This document shows positions 16,506 through 25,671 of a stretch of DNA of 64,000 nt, in pieces. The position numbers and the translations under genes were made by a program. Within the stretch, counting starts at the first letter, position 1. Every line of letters begins with the position of its first letter. Source of the stretch: Acrocarpospora macrocephala (GTDB lineage Bacteria > Actinomycetota > Actinomycetes > Streptosporangiales > Streptosporangiaceae); contig NZ_BLAE01000021.1 in NCBI RefSeq assembly GCF_009687865.1, positions 1 to 64,000 on the forward strand, written 5' to 3'. The notes under the pieces are model-generated. The model did not search any database. It was not told the origin of the DNA and was given only the letters and a program-made list of their open reading frames with translations.

Positions 16506-17651
16506 TCAGCGCGCTCGGGCACTGCCCAGCACCAGCGTGCCCGAGCTCATGAACATGCCGCCGACTCCGGTGACCAGGCTGACCTCGACCCCGGGGACCT
16601 GCGCCGGCGCGGTTCCGCGCAGCTGGCGCACCGACTCCTGGATGGCGAACATGCCGTACATGCCGGTGTGGGTGTAGGAGAGGCCGCCGCCGTTGGTGTT
16701 CATCGGCAGCGGCCCGCCGGGCGCGGTGTTCCCGTCGGCGATGAACGCGGGCGCCTCGCCCCGCCGCACGAAGCCGAGGTCCTCCAGGCCGTAGATCGGG
16801 ACGTGCGCGAACGCGTCGTAGATCATCAGGTGGTCCACGTCGCCGTGCGAGATCCCGGCCTGCCGCATGGCCGCCGCGCCGCCCCGCTCGATGGCGCGGG
16901 AGGAGGTCAGGTCGCGCAGCCCCGAGACGACCGAGGACTCGCTGGACTCTCCCGCGCCCAGCACGTGGACGGGCGCGCGGTGGTCGCGGGCACGCTCGGC
17001 CGAGGTGAGCACCAGCGCGCCGCCGCCGTCGGTGACCAGGCAGCAGTGCAGCAGGTGGATGGGGTCGGCGATCATCGGGGAGGCCAGCACGTCGGCCACC
17101 GTGATCGGGTCGCGGAGCTTGGCGCGGGGGTTGCGCGCCGCCCACTGGCGCTGGACGACGGGGACCGTGGCCAGTTGCTCCTCGGTCATGCCGTACATAT
17201 GCATGTACCGGCGCACGCCGATCGGGAAGAGCGCGGGCGCGCCGATCGGGCCGTGCGGGACCTCGAACTGCGCCATGTACGACTGCGGGGCGGGCGCCCA
17301 CGGCACCATGCCGACCCGGGACCGCCCGGACTCGCCGTGGGTGACCAGGACGGTGGTGCAGAGCCCGGCGGCGATGGCCGCCATCGCGTGGCGCACGTGC
17401 AGCATGGACGAGCTGCCGCCGACGTTGGTGCCGTCCAGGTATTCGGGGACGATTCCCAGGTAGTCGGCCACGTCCACGGGCGACTCCCCCGCCGAGGCGA
17501 CCCCGTCCACGTCGGCCGGGGTGAGGCCGGCGTCGCGCAGGGCGTTGACGGCCGCCTGGGCGTGCAGCTCGAGCGCCGACATGTCGGGCACCTTGCCGAT
17601 GCGGTCGGTCTCGGCCGCGCCGACGATCGCGACCTTGCCTCGGAGACTCAT
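16506..17651 (-). CDS. Thiolase-like lipid-transfer protein lacking the catalytic cysteine
   Basis: A 381-residue thiolase-fold protein. At the place of the usual CASG nucleophile it has GTNVGGSSSMLH, so the catalytic Cys is replaced by Ser or Gly, and the C-terminal loop is GGGLSYTHTGMYG instead of the HPxGxxG motif. Tyrosines in MIYDAFAHVPIYG and GLSYTH resemble those used by Ltp2-type retro-aldolases. The gene directly overlaps a DUF35 gene, the same pairing as the Ltp2-ChsH2 steroid aldolase. A retro-aldol role is therefore plausible but unproven. Confidence 0.9.
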   Translation of the reverse strand: MSLRGKVAIVGAAETDRIGKVPDMSALELHAQAAVNALRDAGLTPADVDGVASAGESPVDVADYLGIVPEYLDGTNVGGSSSMLHVRHAMAAIAAGLCTTVLVTHGESGRSRVGMVPWAPAPQSYMAQFEVPHGPIGAPALFPIGVRRYMHMYGMTEEQLATVPVVQRQWAARNPRAKLRDPITVADVLASPMIADPIHLLHCCLVTDGGGALVLTSAERARDHRAPVHVLGAGESSESSVVSGLRDLTSSRAIERGGAAAMRQAGISHGDVDHLMIYDAFAHVPIYGLEDLGFVRRGEAPAFIADGNTAPGGPLPMNTNGGGLSYTHTGMYGMFAIQESVRQLRGTAPAQVPGVEVSLVTGVGGMFMSSGTLVLGSARAR

Positions 17652-18037
17652 CCGGCCGCCTTCCTCATCCGAAATTTCAGGACATTTCGCTCGCCCCGGG
17701 GCTCGAAGAACGCGTCCAGCTCGCCGTCTACGGCGGGTTCGCCCTCGATGCCGGCGAACAGCGTGGGGCCTTCGGCCAGCCGGATCACCCCCACGACGTA
17801 CGGCGCGTCCTCCTCGAAGCCGGGCGCGGGCCGGTGGTTGACCACGTACGACTCCAGCGTGCCCCGCCCCGAGACCGGCTCCAGGGCCACCTGGCCGGAC
17901 GTGCAGAACGGGCAGTAGGCGCGCGGATACAGGAAGAACCTGCCGCATGCGCCGCATCGGGGCACCGTGAGCCGGCCCGCGTCGATGGCCGCGAAGAACG
18001 CGGCGGTGTCGGGCGTGGGCAGGGGCAGGGGTCTCAC
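17648..18037 (-). CDS. DUF35 / Zn-ribbon OB-fold protein
   Basis: A 129-residue protein with a zinc ribbon (Cys28, Cys31, Cys42, Cys45: CGACGRFFLYPRAYCPFC) followed by an OB-fold (GRGTLESYVVNH, YVVGVIRLAEGPTLFAG). DUF35 proteins bind CoA and partner thiolase-fold enzymes. GTG 18037 overlaps the synthetase stop and its own stop overlaps the thiolase-like gene, so the two are almost certainly co-translated partners. Confidence 0.93.
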   Translation of the reverse strand: MRPLPLPTPDTAAFFAAIDAGRLTVPRCGACGRFFLYPRAYCPFCTSGQVALEPVSGRGTLESYVVNHRPAPGFEEDAPYVVGVIRLAEGPTLFAGIEGEPAVDGELDAFFEPRGERNVLKFRMRKAAG

Positions 18038-19596
18038 CCGGTCGGCCTCCCGTCGATTTCCGGCAGCAGCAGATGTTTGCGAAGCTTCCCGTTGGCCCCG
18101 CGCGGCAGGGCGGCCACGATCTCAATGCGCCGGGGCAGCTTGAAGCCCGCCAGGCGCTCCCGGCAGAACGCGACGACCTCCTCGCGGAAACCGGGCGCGG
18201 CGGCCCGTTCCCTGGCGTCGTCGGCGGGCTGGATGACCGCGCAGACGATCTCGCCCCACTCCCGGTCGGGCACCCCGACGACCCCGGCGTCGGCGATGCC
18301 GGGGTGTTCCAGCAGCGCGGCCTCCACCTCGGCCGGGTAGACGTTGACCCCGCCGGAGACGATCACCTCGGCGGTCCTGCCGAGCAGGAAGAGGTACCCG
18401 TCCTCGTCGAGGTGGCCGAGGTCGCCCACGGTGACCCAGCCGTCAAGGACGCTGGACCTGGTCTTCTCGGGGTCGCCCCGGTACTCGAAGGCCCGGGGGC
18501 CCAGCTCCAGGTAGACCCGTCCCCGCTCGCCGGGGCCGAGTTCACGCCCGTGCTCGTCCATGATCTTCACGGCGGTCCCCGGCTGAGCGCGGCCCACGCT
18601 GCCGGGCCTGGCCAGCCACTCGCGGGCCGAGATGACCGTGCCCGCGGCCTCGCTGGCCCCGTAGTACTCGTAGATCACCGGGCCGAACCAGTCGATGACG
18701 CCGCGCTTGACCGCCGGCGGGCAGGGCCCCGCGCCGTGGATCAGGTTGCGCATGCTGGAGACGTCGAAGGAGCCGCGCACGGCGGGGTCGAGGGCGAGCA
18801 GCCGGTGCATCTGGGTGGGCACCACGTGCGTGGTGGTCACCCGCTCCCGCTCGACGAGCCGGAGCATCCCGGTGGCGTCGAAGCGCTCCATCAGCACCAC
18901 CCGGTGCCCCAGGTGCAGGGAGGCCAGCGCCAGCCCGTTCACCGCCGTGTGCGACAGCGGCGAGGTGACCAGGTGGGTGCCGGCCGCGAACGGCTCGACC
19001 TCGAACATGCCCAGCTGCCAGGCCGACCCGGCGGCGTAGACGTCGTCGGGGTCACCGGCGGCGAGCGCCCGGAGCACCCCTTTCGGGCGGCCGGTGGTGC
19101 CGGAGGTGTAGGCCATGAACGCGCCAGGCGCGCGGTCCTCGGCCCACTCCCCCGAGTACGGCGTGGCGGCCTCGGCCAGCACGCGGAAGCCGTCGGCGGG
19201 TCCGGTGGCGAACCGGCGTTCCGCGGCGACGCCCGCCTGGTCGAGGGCGGCCCGGACGGTGTCGGCGTACCTTGCGGAGGTCACCACCGCGCCCGGCGCG
19301 CAGTCGCCGATGATGTGGGCGATCTCGGCCGCGCTGAGGGCGGTGTTGACCGGCACCAGGTACCACCCGGCCTGGTGGCAGGCGAGCACGGTCTCCAGCG
19401 CGGCGACCTCGTTGGCGGCCACCAGCGCGACCCGGTCCCCGCCGGTCAGGCCGAGGTCGCGCAGCAGACGGGTGATCCGGTTCACCCGGGCCAGCAGGTC
19501 GCCCGCCGTCACCGTGGTGCCGTCCGGCTCGACGGCCGCGACGTTCTCGGGGGACCGGCGGGCGATCCGCCAGAAGCCCAGCTCTGCCAGGTTCAT
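18034..19596 (-). CDS. Acyl-CoA synthetase (AMP-binding)
   Basis: A 520-residue adenylate-forming enzyme with FMAYTSGTTGRPKGVL, the YEYYGASEAAGT motif, TVGDLGHLDEDGYLFLLGR and the C-terminal catalytic-lysine motif ANGKLRKHLLL. It should make an acyl-CoA from the imported acid or from an intermediate released later. It belongs to the same transcript as LivK and two LLM enzymes. The ATG at 19596 overlaps the upstream dehydrogenase stop. Confidence 0.93.
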   Translation of the reverse strand: MNLAELGFWRIARRSPENVAAVEPDGTTVTAGDLLARVNRITRLLRDLGLTGGDRVALVAANEVAALETVLACHQAGWYLVPVNTALSAAEIAHIIGDCAPGAVVTSARYADTVRAALDQAGVAAERRFATGPADGFRVLAEAATPYSGEWAEDRAPGAFMAYTSGTTGRPKGVLRALAAGDPDDVYAAGSAWQLGMFEVEPFAAGTHLVTSPLSHTAVNGLALASLHLGHRVVLMERFDATGMLRLVERERVTTTHVVPTQMHRLLALDPAVRGSFDVSSMRNLIHGAGPCPPAVKRGVIDWFGPVIYEYYGASEAAGTVISAREWLARPGSVGRAQPGTAVKIMDEHGRELGPGERGRVYLELGPRAFEYRGDPEKTRSSVLDGWVTVGDLGHLDEDGYLFLLGRTAEVIVSGGVNVYPAEVEAALLEHPGIADAGVVGVPDREWGEIVCAVIQPADDARERAAAPGFREEVVAFCRERLAGFKLPRRIEIVAALPRGANGKLRKHLLLPEIDGRPTG

Positions 19597-20609
19597 CGGG
19601 CCGCCTCCCTGGCCAGCAGACGCACGGCGAGAGAGCGCCGGTGCTCGCGGGCGGTGCCGTAGGCGGCCGAGAGGGCCATCGCGCGTTTCAGCCAGAACTG
19701 GAGGCCGTATTCGAGGGTGAACCCGATCCCGCCGTGCAGTTGGAGCGCCTCCACGTCGGCCTGCCGGGCGGCTTCTCCCGCGTACGCCTTGGCCACGGCG
19801 GCCCGTACCTGGGCGTCCGGGGCGCCGGTGTCGCGGAAGGCGGCGAAGGACGCGGCCTGCGACAGGTCCACGCCGGTGGCGACGTCGGCCAGCTTGTGCT
19901 TGACCGCCTGGAAGGACCCGACGGGCCGGTCGAACTGATGGCGGGTCTTCACGTATGCCACGGTCATGTCGAGCAGCCGGGTGCTGACACCGGTGAGCAG
20001 ACAGGCGGAGCCCGCCACCATCCGAGTCCAGGCCCGTTCCACGGCTGGGGCGTCCAGGCTTACCTGCTGTCCCGTTCCGGTGACTCGGTAGAGAGGGTAG
20101 AGCGGGTCGACCGCGTCCTGCCGTTCGACTACGAGTTCGGCTGCCTCGATGGCGGTCACGCCGCCGCCGCAGACCAGGAGGAGATCCGCCGAAGCCGCAT
20201 AAGGTACGACCGGGGTGCGGGGCCCGAAGGACAGGGCCGCCACGGCGTTGCCGGAGGCGATGCGGGGGAGCCAGGTTGCGGCGAAATCCTCGGGGCAGGC
20301 CTCCTGGATGAGGAGGGCGGACACCACGGTCTCCAGGAAGGGCTCGGGGACGGCGAACTCGCCCAGCAGGTGCAGGACGGGGGCCAGCACGTGGTCGCCC
20401 AGGCCGGCGCCGCCCCAGCGTTCGTCCAGCACCAGGGAGAGCAGGCCGAGGTCGGCCAGCCGCCGCCACAGATCAGGATCGTGGGCGGCGTCCAGGTTCA
20501 TGCGGCGGCGCAGGTGGGCCTCGCCCGCGTGCTCCTCCAGCAGGCGGCGGGTGAGCTTGAGCAGGTCGCGTTGTTCCTCGTCGAGGGGGACGGTCAGGGA
20601 AGAATTCAT
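19593..20609 (-). CDS. Acyl-CoA dehydrogenase, short subunit type
   Basis: A 338-residue acyl-CoA dehydrogenase-like protein, shorter than typical members. It has FDRPVGSFQAVKHKLAD and LQLHGGIGFTLEYGLQFWLKRA but a poorly conserved middle beta-domain with no clear TEPDAGSD motif. Short divergent members like this usually form an alpha2beta2 complex with an adjacent full-length partner, as in the FadE26-FadE27 type of mycobacteria. The partner here is most likely the next gene upstream (20606-21793), with which it overlaps by ATGA. Confidence 0.9.
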   Translation of the reverse strand: MNSSLTVPLDEEQRDLLKLTRRLLEEHAGEAHLRRRMNLDAAHDPDLWRRLADLGLLSLVLDERWGGAGLGDHVLAPVLHLLGEFAVPEPFLETVVSALLIQEACPEDFAATWLPRIASGNAVAALSFGPRTPVVPYAASADLLLVCGGGVTAIEAAELVVERQDAVDPLYPLYRVTGTGQQVSLDAPAVERAWTRMVAGSACLLTGVSTRLLDMTVAYVKTRHQFDRPVGSFQAVKHKLADVATGVDLSQAASFAAFRDTGAPDAQVRAAVAKAYAGEAARQADVEALQLHGGIGFTLEYGLQFWLKRAMALSAAYGTAREHRRSLAVRLLAREAAR

Positions 20610-21793
20610 CGCCGGGGCTCCCTGGGCAGGCCGAGCAGGCGCTCGCTGATGATGTTCCGCTGGATCTCGGAGGTGCCGCCGAAGATCATGGCGGCCCTGG
20701 CGTACCAGTACCGGTGGTGCCAGTCGGTCCAGATCCCGGCGGCGCGCGGGGTGAGCGCCTCGCGCAGCACGGGCGAGCCGCCGCCGAGGGCGGCCAGCCC
20801 GCCCAGCAGGTCCAGGCCCGCCGCGAAGATGTGGTGCTGGGCCTCGGTCCAGTAGAGCTTGTTGACGCTGGCCCGCAGGTCCAGGTCGGCGCCGCCCTCG
20901 GCCAGCTCGGCGAGCCGGTACACGTTGGCCCGGTACACCTCGGTCGCCACGAAGAGCCGCCCCAGCTCGTCCAGGGCCAGCGCGTCGCCCGCCAGGCCGC
21001 GGGCCCGGACCAGCTCCGCGAAGGACTCGACGTCGGCGGAGTACTTGGCGTGGTCGCCGAAGACCGCGCCCCGCTCGAAGCCGAGCGTGGACATGGCCAC
21101 CCGCCAGCCCTCGCCGAGCTCCCCCACCGCGTTCGCGACGGGCACCCGGACGTCGGTGAAGAACACCTCGGCGAAGCCTTTGGTGCCGTCCACCATGGCC
21201 AGCGGGCGCACCTCGACGCCGGGCGAGCGCAGGTCCACGCAGAGGAAGGTGATGCCCCGGTGCTTGTTCTCCCGGCCCGCCTCCGGGTCGGTGCGCACCA
21301 GCGCGAAGATCCAGTCGGCGAAGCCGCCGAACGAGGTCCAGGTCTTCTGGCCGTTGACGACGAACTCCTCGCCCTCGCGGACCGCCTGGGTGCGGAGCGA
21401 GGCCAGGTCGGAGCCGGAGTCGGGCTCGCTGAAGCCCTGGCACCAGATGTCCGCGCAGGACAGCAGGCGGGGAATCCAGCGGCCGCGCTGCTCCGCCGTG
21501 CCGTACCGCATGAGGATCGGGCCGAGCAGGTAGAGGCCGCCCATGTTGACCCGGGCGGGCGCCTTCGCGCGGTAGTACTCCTCGGCGAAGGCGATGGTGT
21601 GGAAGAGGCCGGCGCCGCGCCCGCCGTACTCCCGCGGCCAGTCGACCGCCGCGTAGCCGCCCTCGAACAGGACGCGCTCCCAGGCGCGGTGCCGCGCGAA
21701 CCCCTCGGGGCTGGTCCAGGAGCCGAGCGGCTCGCGCGGGACGTGCTCGGCCAGCCAGTCCCGAGCCTGGGCGCGGAACTCCTCGACGTTCAT
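20606..21793 (-). CDS. Acyl-CoA dehydrogenase, long subunit type
   Basis: A 395-residue acyl-CoA dehydrogenase with GFSEPDSGSDLASLRT, VNGQKTWTSFGGFADW and a C-terminal IFGGTSEIQRNIISERLLGLP. The residue aligned with the usual Glu base of IYEGT is Gly, as in several actinobacterial heteromeric dehydrogenases that place the base elsewhere. It probably forms a heterotetramer with the 338-residue protein encoded next to it. It could act on a bulky acyl-CoA (inference from heteromeric steroid enzymes). Confidence 0.92.
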   Translation of the reverse strand: MNVEEFRAQARDWLAEHVPREPLGSWTSPEGFARHRAWERVLFEGGYAAVDWPREYGGRGAGLFHTIAFAEEYYRAKAPARVNMGGLYLLGPILMRYGTAEQRGRWIPRLLSCADIWCQGFSEPDSGSDLASLRTQAVREGEEFVVNGQKTWTSFGGFADWIFALVRTDPEAGRENKHRGITFLCVDLRSPGVEVRPLAMVDGTKGFAEVFFTDVRVPVANAVGELGEGWRVAMSTLGFERGAVFGDHAKYSADVESFAELVRARGLAGDALALDELGRLFVATEVYRANVYRLAELAEGGADLDLRASVNKLYWTEAQHHIFAAGLDLLGGLAALGGGSPVLREALTPRAAGIWTDWHHRYWYARAAMIFGGTSEIQRNIISERLLGLPREPRR

Positions 21794-22677
21794 GCGGCCA
21801 GCCCGAGCGCGCGGGAGACCTCGCGCATCGTGTCCGGGTAGGTGGCGGGGGTCATGCGCAGGGAGAGGTTCACGCTGTCGGCGCCGAGTTCCAGGTACCG
21901 CTCCACGGCGGGGCGCAGGTCGGCGACGGCGCCGTGGAAGCGGAGCCCGGCGATGACGTGGAAGTCGGCGCGGGATCGGCCGTGCTCGCGCAGGCCGGCC
22001 TCGATCTCGGCCAGGTGGCGGGCGAAGTCGCCGGTGGTGAGGTTCCAGGGATACCAGCCGGTGGCGTACCTGGCGGCGCGGCGGATAGCGGGCCTGGACT
22101 GACCGCCCACCAGCACGCGAGGCAGCGGGCGACCGGTGCCGGGCATGCCCTCGCCAGCCCACAGTTCGGAGATTGCGGCCAGGTTGCGTTCAAAGCGCGC
22201 GCCGCGCTCGGCGAAGGGCACCCCGGCAGCGGCGTACTCCTCCGCCGACCAGCCGACCCCGACGCCCAGGTCGAAGCGCCCGCCGGTGAGCAGGTCGAGC
22301 GTGGCCAGCTCGCGGACGAGCAGGCGCGGGTCGCGCAGCGGCAGCAGCAGCACCGAGGAGCCGACGCGCAGCCGCGTGGTGTGACGGCAGAGCTCGGCGG
22401 CCGTCTGGAGCACGTCGAGCAGGCCCTGCTCCTGGGCCGCCTCCACCCGGGGCGCGGACCCCGCGCCGTAGGTGTGCACCTCGGCCACCTCGGGGTTGGC
22501 CGGGTTCGGCGCGGCCGGGTAGGGGTAGGCGGAGTCGTACTCCTCGAAGAAGACCAGGTGCTCGGGCAGCCACAGCGAGGAGAAACCGGCCTCCTCGGCC
22601 GTCCGCGCGAACGCGCGCAGGTAGGCCAGGTCCCGCTGCGCCGATCCGTCGAACAGGTCAACCAGGCCGACCCGCAT
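21790..22677 (-). CDS. LLM class F420-dependent oxidoreductase
   Basis: A 295-residue LLM protein: MRVGLVDLFDGSAQRD, FSSLWLPEHLVFFEEYDS, LATLDLLTGGRFDLGVGVGWSAEEY. It is closest in pattern to the LLM at 1715-2605 (shared GVGVGWSAEEYA). ATG 22677 is chosen because AAAGGAG lies 7 bp upstream; an in-frame start at 22701 would overlap the upstream stop without a good ribosome site. The stop overlaps the dehydrogenase start. Confidence 0.92.
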   Translation of the reverse strand: MRVGLVDLFDGSAQRDLAYLRAFARTAEEAGFSSLWLPEHLVFFEEYDSAYPYPAAPNPANPEVAEVHTYGAGSAPRVEAAQEQGLLDVLQTAAELCRHTTRLRVGSSVLLLPLRDPRLLVRELATLDLLTGGRFDLGVGVGWSAEEYAAAGVPFAERGARFERNLAAISELWAGEGMPGTGRPLPRVLVGGQSRPAIRRAARYATGWYPWNLTTGDFARHLAEIEAGLREHGRSRADFHVIAGLRFHGAVADLRPAVERYLELGADSVNLSLRMTPATYPDTMREVSRALGLAA

Positions 22678-22697
22678 CGCCGCTCCTTTCCGAGAGC

Positions 22698-23471
22698 TCA
22701 TATCAGGGCCCGCACCCGCTCGGGCGCGGGCAGCGTGCCGAACACCGCGACCAGCTCGTCCACGCCCAGCGAGGGATCCGCGGACACTATGTCCCTGGCC
22801 TGGGCGAACTCGTCACCGGGAACCAGCCAGGTGCGCCTGACCTCCACCGCGGGCCGCCCGGCCTCGCCGAGCGCCGCCGCGAGCCCGGCGAGCGCGGCGG
22901 GCAGCTCGTCCGCCGGGACCAGCCAGCCGAGCCAGCCGTCCGCGTGCCGGGCGAGCATCCGCAGGACGGCCGGGTCACCGTGGCGGACGTGGACCTTCAG
23001 GCCGCCGCCCGCCGGGCGGGGGAGGGCGATCGCGCCGCGGAACGCGACCCGCTCGCCCTCGAACGCCGCCCGCGGCTGCGACCACAGGGCCCGCATGGCG
23101 GCCAGGTGCTCCGCCGCCGTCCGCGGATTCGTTTCGCCGGAGTCCTGGTCGAGCACGGCACCCAGGTCGAGCCCGTACTCCAGCCGGCCGTCGCTGAACC
23201 AGTCCAGCGTCGCGAGCTGCTTGGCCCGCACGGCGGGGCTGCGCGCGGAGAGCACGTCCCCGCTGAGCCGGAGCCCGAGCCCTTCGGTCGCCCGCGCCAC
23301 GCACTGCAACGCCAGGACCGCGTCGTGCCCGCCGGAGACGGCCTGCTCACGGTCGCCGCTCGCCCACCAGGTGGCGAACCCCGCCTGCTCGGCGGCCTCG
23401 GCGGCCGCCTCGATCTCGCCGAGCAGGCCCGGTCCCACGGTGGTGATGTCGCACGCTATGCCGAACTCCAC
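22698..23471 (-). CDS. LLM class oxidoreductase, short form
   Basis: A 257-residue LLM-like protein beginning with GTG (VEFGIACDIT). It keeps LATLDWFSDGRLEYGLDLG but lacks some loops found in its 295-residue neighbour and in typical 290-350-residue members. It may be a minimal or partly degenerate LLM that works with the adjacent paralogue. It lies 20 bp downstream of the LivK gene stop, in the same operon. Confidence 0.85.
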   Translation of the reverse strand: MEFGIACDITTVGPGLLGEIEAAAEAAEQAGFATWWASGDREQAVSGGHDAVLALQCVARATEGLGLRLSGDVLSARSPAVRAKQLATLDWFSDGRLEYGLDLGAVLDQDSGETNPRTAAEHLAAMRALWSQPRAAFEGERVAFRGAIALPRPAGGGLKVHVRHGDPAVLRMLARHADGWLGWLVPADELPAALAGLAAALGEAGRPAVEVRRTWLVPGDEFAQARDIVSADPSLGVDELVAVFGTLPAPERVRALI

Positions 23472-23490
23472 CAGGATGTCCTTCCGCCGT

Positions 23491-24687
23491 TCAGCCGTTG
23501 CTGAGCGCGCTGAACTTGCCGTCCGCGGTCCACTCCAGGTAGACGCCGGGCGATTCGAGGATCGCCTGGCCGCCCTCGTATCGGAGGCCGCCGTAGACGG
23601 ACTCCTGCGTGGCGACCTTCGCCAGACCCTGCCCGACCGCCTCGGGGGCCGCGCCCGGGCCCGCGTTCTTCAGGCCCATGGCCAGCAGCCACATCGCGGT
23701 GTAGCCCTGGGCGGCGAACATGTCGGGGGCCGTGTTGAACTTGGCCCGGTAGCGCTCGGTGAACTTCCTGGCCGTGTCGTTGACGGGATGGTCGGCGGCG
23801 AAGGGGGTCGCGAAGGCCAGCCCCGCGAGCCCGGCCCCGCCGGCGTCGAACAGGGCGGGCCCGGAGGCGCCGTAGCTGGACAGGATGCGCTTGTCGTAGC
23901 CGCGGTCGCGGAGCGAGCGGGCCAGCAGCGCGGTGGGCGTGCCCAGGGTGCTGGCGACCACCACGTCCGGGGTCTGGGCCTCGATCTGGGTGGCGGTGGC
24001 GGTGAAGTCCCGGTCGGCGGAGCCGACGGCGATGGTCTCCAGCACCTTGACGCCGTTGCGCTCCAGCGCCGCCTGCCACACCTTGCCGTCGGCGACCATG
24101 GCGTCCACGTCGCCGTTGACGACCACGACGGCCGTCTTGTACGCCTCCGCCTTCGCCATGCTGTCGACGAACTTGTCGTACACGCCGCCCGGGGAGGAGG
24201 GCAGGACGACGGGGCGGAACAGGTGCGGCGGGGAGGCGAGCCCGTCCAGGATCGCCGAGGTGACGATGGCGGGCACCTTGCTCTGCCGGATGACGGGGGC
24301 CAGCGCCCCGGCTTCGTTGGAGAGGCCGCAGCAGAGCACTCCGGCCGCGCCCTCGGTGGCGTACTGGCGGTAGAGGGCGATCGCCTTGGCCGGGTCGGAC
24401 TTGATGTCCTCCACCTTCAGGTCGACGGTCGCGCCCTGGCCGAGGAACGCGGTCTGGTTGATCTCCTCGACGGCGACCTGCGCGCCCTGCACGATGGGCT
24501 TGCCCGCGAACGCGGCGGCGCCGGTGAGCAGCGCGGGGAAGCCGACCTTGTAGACCTGGCCCTCGGCCGCCGCGCCCGGGGCGTCGTCGCCGGACGAGCC
24601 GCACGAGGCGAGGATCATGACGGCGGAGAGCGCGGCGCTGACGACGGCCAGGCGTGTTCCTCTCCATGTGGTGGTTTGACGAGACAC
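23491..24687 (-). CDS. ABC transporter substrate-binding lipoprotein (LivK-like)
   Basis: A 398-residue periplasmic-binding-protein type I (leucine-binding family). The signal peptide ends in lipobox ILASC with Cys29, so it should be anchored on the outer face of the membrane. It has YKVGFPALLTGAAAF, a VEEIN helix start, and the two-lobe pattern. GTG 24687 has AGGAGGG 7 bp upstream. It heads the operon to 16506 and is separated by about 9 kb from livHMGF, whose only candidate binding protein in the window it is. Ligand not predictable; probably a carboxylate. Confidence 0.93.
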   Translation of the reverse strand: MSRQTTTWRGTRLAVVSAALSAVMILASCGSSGDDAPGAAAEGQVYKVGFPALLTGAAAFAGKPIVQGAQVAVEEINQTAFLGQGATVDLKVEDIKSDPAKAIALYRQYATEGAAGVLCCGLSNEAGALAPVIRQSKVPAIVTSAILDGLASPPHLFRPVVLPSSPGGVYDKFVDSMAKAEAYKTAVVVVNGDVDAMVADGKVWQAALERNGVKVLETIAVGSADRDFTATATQIEAQTPDVVVASTLGTPTALLARSLRDRGYDKRILSSYGASGPALFDAGGAGLAGLAFATPFAADHPVNDTARKFTERYRAKFNTAPDMFAAQGYTAMWLLAMGLKNAGPGAAPEAVGQGLAKVATQESVYGGLRYEGGQAILESPGVYLEWTADGKFSALSNG

Positions 24688-24738
24688 GATGCACCCTCCT
24701 GGGTTAAGGCCCTGACATCCGGACCCCCGATGCTGTAA

Positions 24739-24771
24739 AGCAAATGCTTGCTTTTAAAGCAACTGCTTGAT
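24739..24771. promoter_or_regulatory. Two KstR2-like operators before the LivK operon
   Basis: Copies at 24739-24752 and 24758-24771 each match AnCAAGnnCTTGnT with one mismatch, with centres 19 bp apart. They lie 52-84 bp upstream of the LivK start codon. The short even spacing would let two dimers bind next to each other. They probably repress the 24687 to 16506 transcript. Confidence 0.75.
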
Positions 24772-24821
24772 TATGTGTGAGGTGAGAACGGACAGGCAAG
24801 GGGTCGGCGGCTGCTTTTCGG

Positions 24822-25658
24822 TCACGGTCCGGCCAGGACGGCGCCGCCCCGGTCGATGACCGTGCCGGCGTCGGCCGAGGTCAGGAAGCGCACCTCGGCG
24901 CCGTCCCGCCAGAGCGCCACCGTGAGGGTCTCCCCCGGGAGCACCGGCCGCGAGAAGCGCCCCGACATCCCGCGTAGCCGGGTGGCGTCCCCGTCGCAGA
25001 GCCCGTTCACGATGGCGCGGGCGGTGAAGCCGTAGGTGCACAGGCCGTGCAGGATCGGCCGGGCGAAGCCGTACCTGGCGGCGAAGGCCGGGTCGGAGTG
25101 GAGCGGGTTACGGTCGCCCGTAAGCCGGTAGAGGAGCGCCTGGTCGGGCCGGGTCGCCAGGCGGATCACGGCGTCCGGCTCGCGGTCCGGCGGCGACCAC
25201 TCCGTGCGGGGCCCGCGCTCCCCGCCGAAGCCGCCCGCCCCGCCCAGGTAGGCGCAGGAGCGGGCGACCGCGAGCGGGTCCCCGGTCGCCGCGTCGGCCG
25301 TCCGGGTCTCGGTCCAGACCAGCGCGTCCCTGCCCTTGTCCCACATGTCGGTGACGGTGACCGTGGACACCGCCCGGCCCTCCGGGGGAAGCGGGCGTTC
25401 CAGCTCGAAGTGCTGCTCGGCGTGTACGGCCTTGCCCGGGTCGTACGTGCCGATCTCCGGCAGCCCGCCGTGGTAACCGAGGAGCACGGCGAAGCTCGGG
25501 ATGACCTGCTGCGCGATCCCGGCGCTGTGCTCGGTGGTGAACTGGAGTTCCTGCGCCCCCGCGCCCACGGCGAGCGCGTAGAGCAGCGTCTCGCGGGCGG
25601 TCCACTCGGTCGTGAAAGGGCCTACCGTACTGCCGATGTAGCCGGGGTCCAAAGGCAT
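24822..25658 (-). CDS. MaoC-type 2-enoyl-CoA hydratase, double hot-dog
   Basis: A 278-residue two-domain hydratase related to eukaryotic enoyl-CoA hydratase 2. The N-terminal hot-dog (ETLLYALAVGAGA) binds the acyl chain. The C-terminal domain carries the hydratase motif GDRNPLHSDPAFAARYGFARPILHG with Asp and His. It would make a (3R)-hydroxyacyl-CoA, matching the SDR at 10524. It is last in a three-gene operon with HMG-CoA lyase and a short acyl-CoA dehydrogenase. Confidence 0.93.
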   Translation of the reverse strand: MPLDPGYIGSTVGPFTTEWTARETLLYALAVGAGAQELQFTTEHSAGIAQQVIPSFAVLLGYHGGLPEIGTYDPGKAVHAEQHFELERPLPPEGRAVSTVTVTDMWDKGRDALVWTETRTADAATGDPLAVARSCAYLGGAGGFGGERGPRTEWSPPDREPDAVIRLATRPDQALLYRLTGDRNPLHSDPAFAARYGFARPILHGLCTYGFTARAIVNGLCDGDATRLRGMSGRFSRPVLPGETLTVALWRDGAEVRFLTSADAGTVIDRGGAVLAGP

Positions 25659-25671
25659 GCCTTATCTCCGT

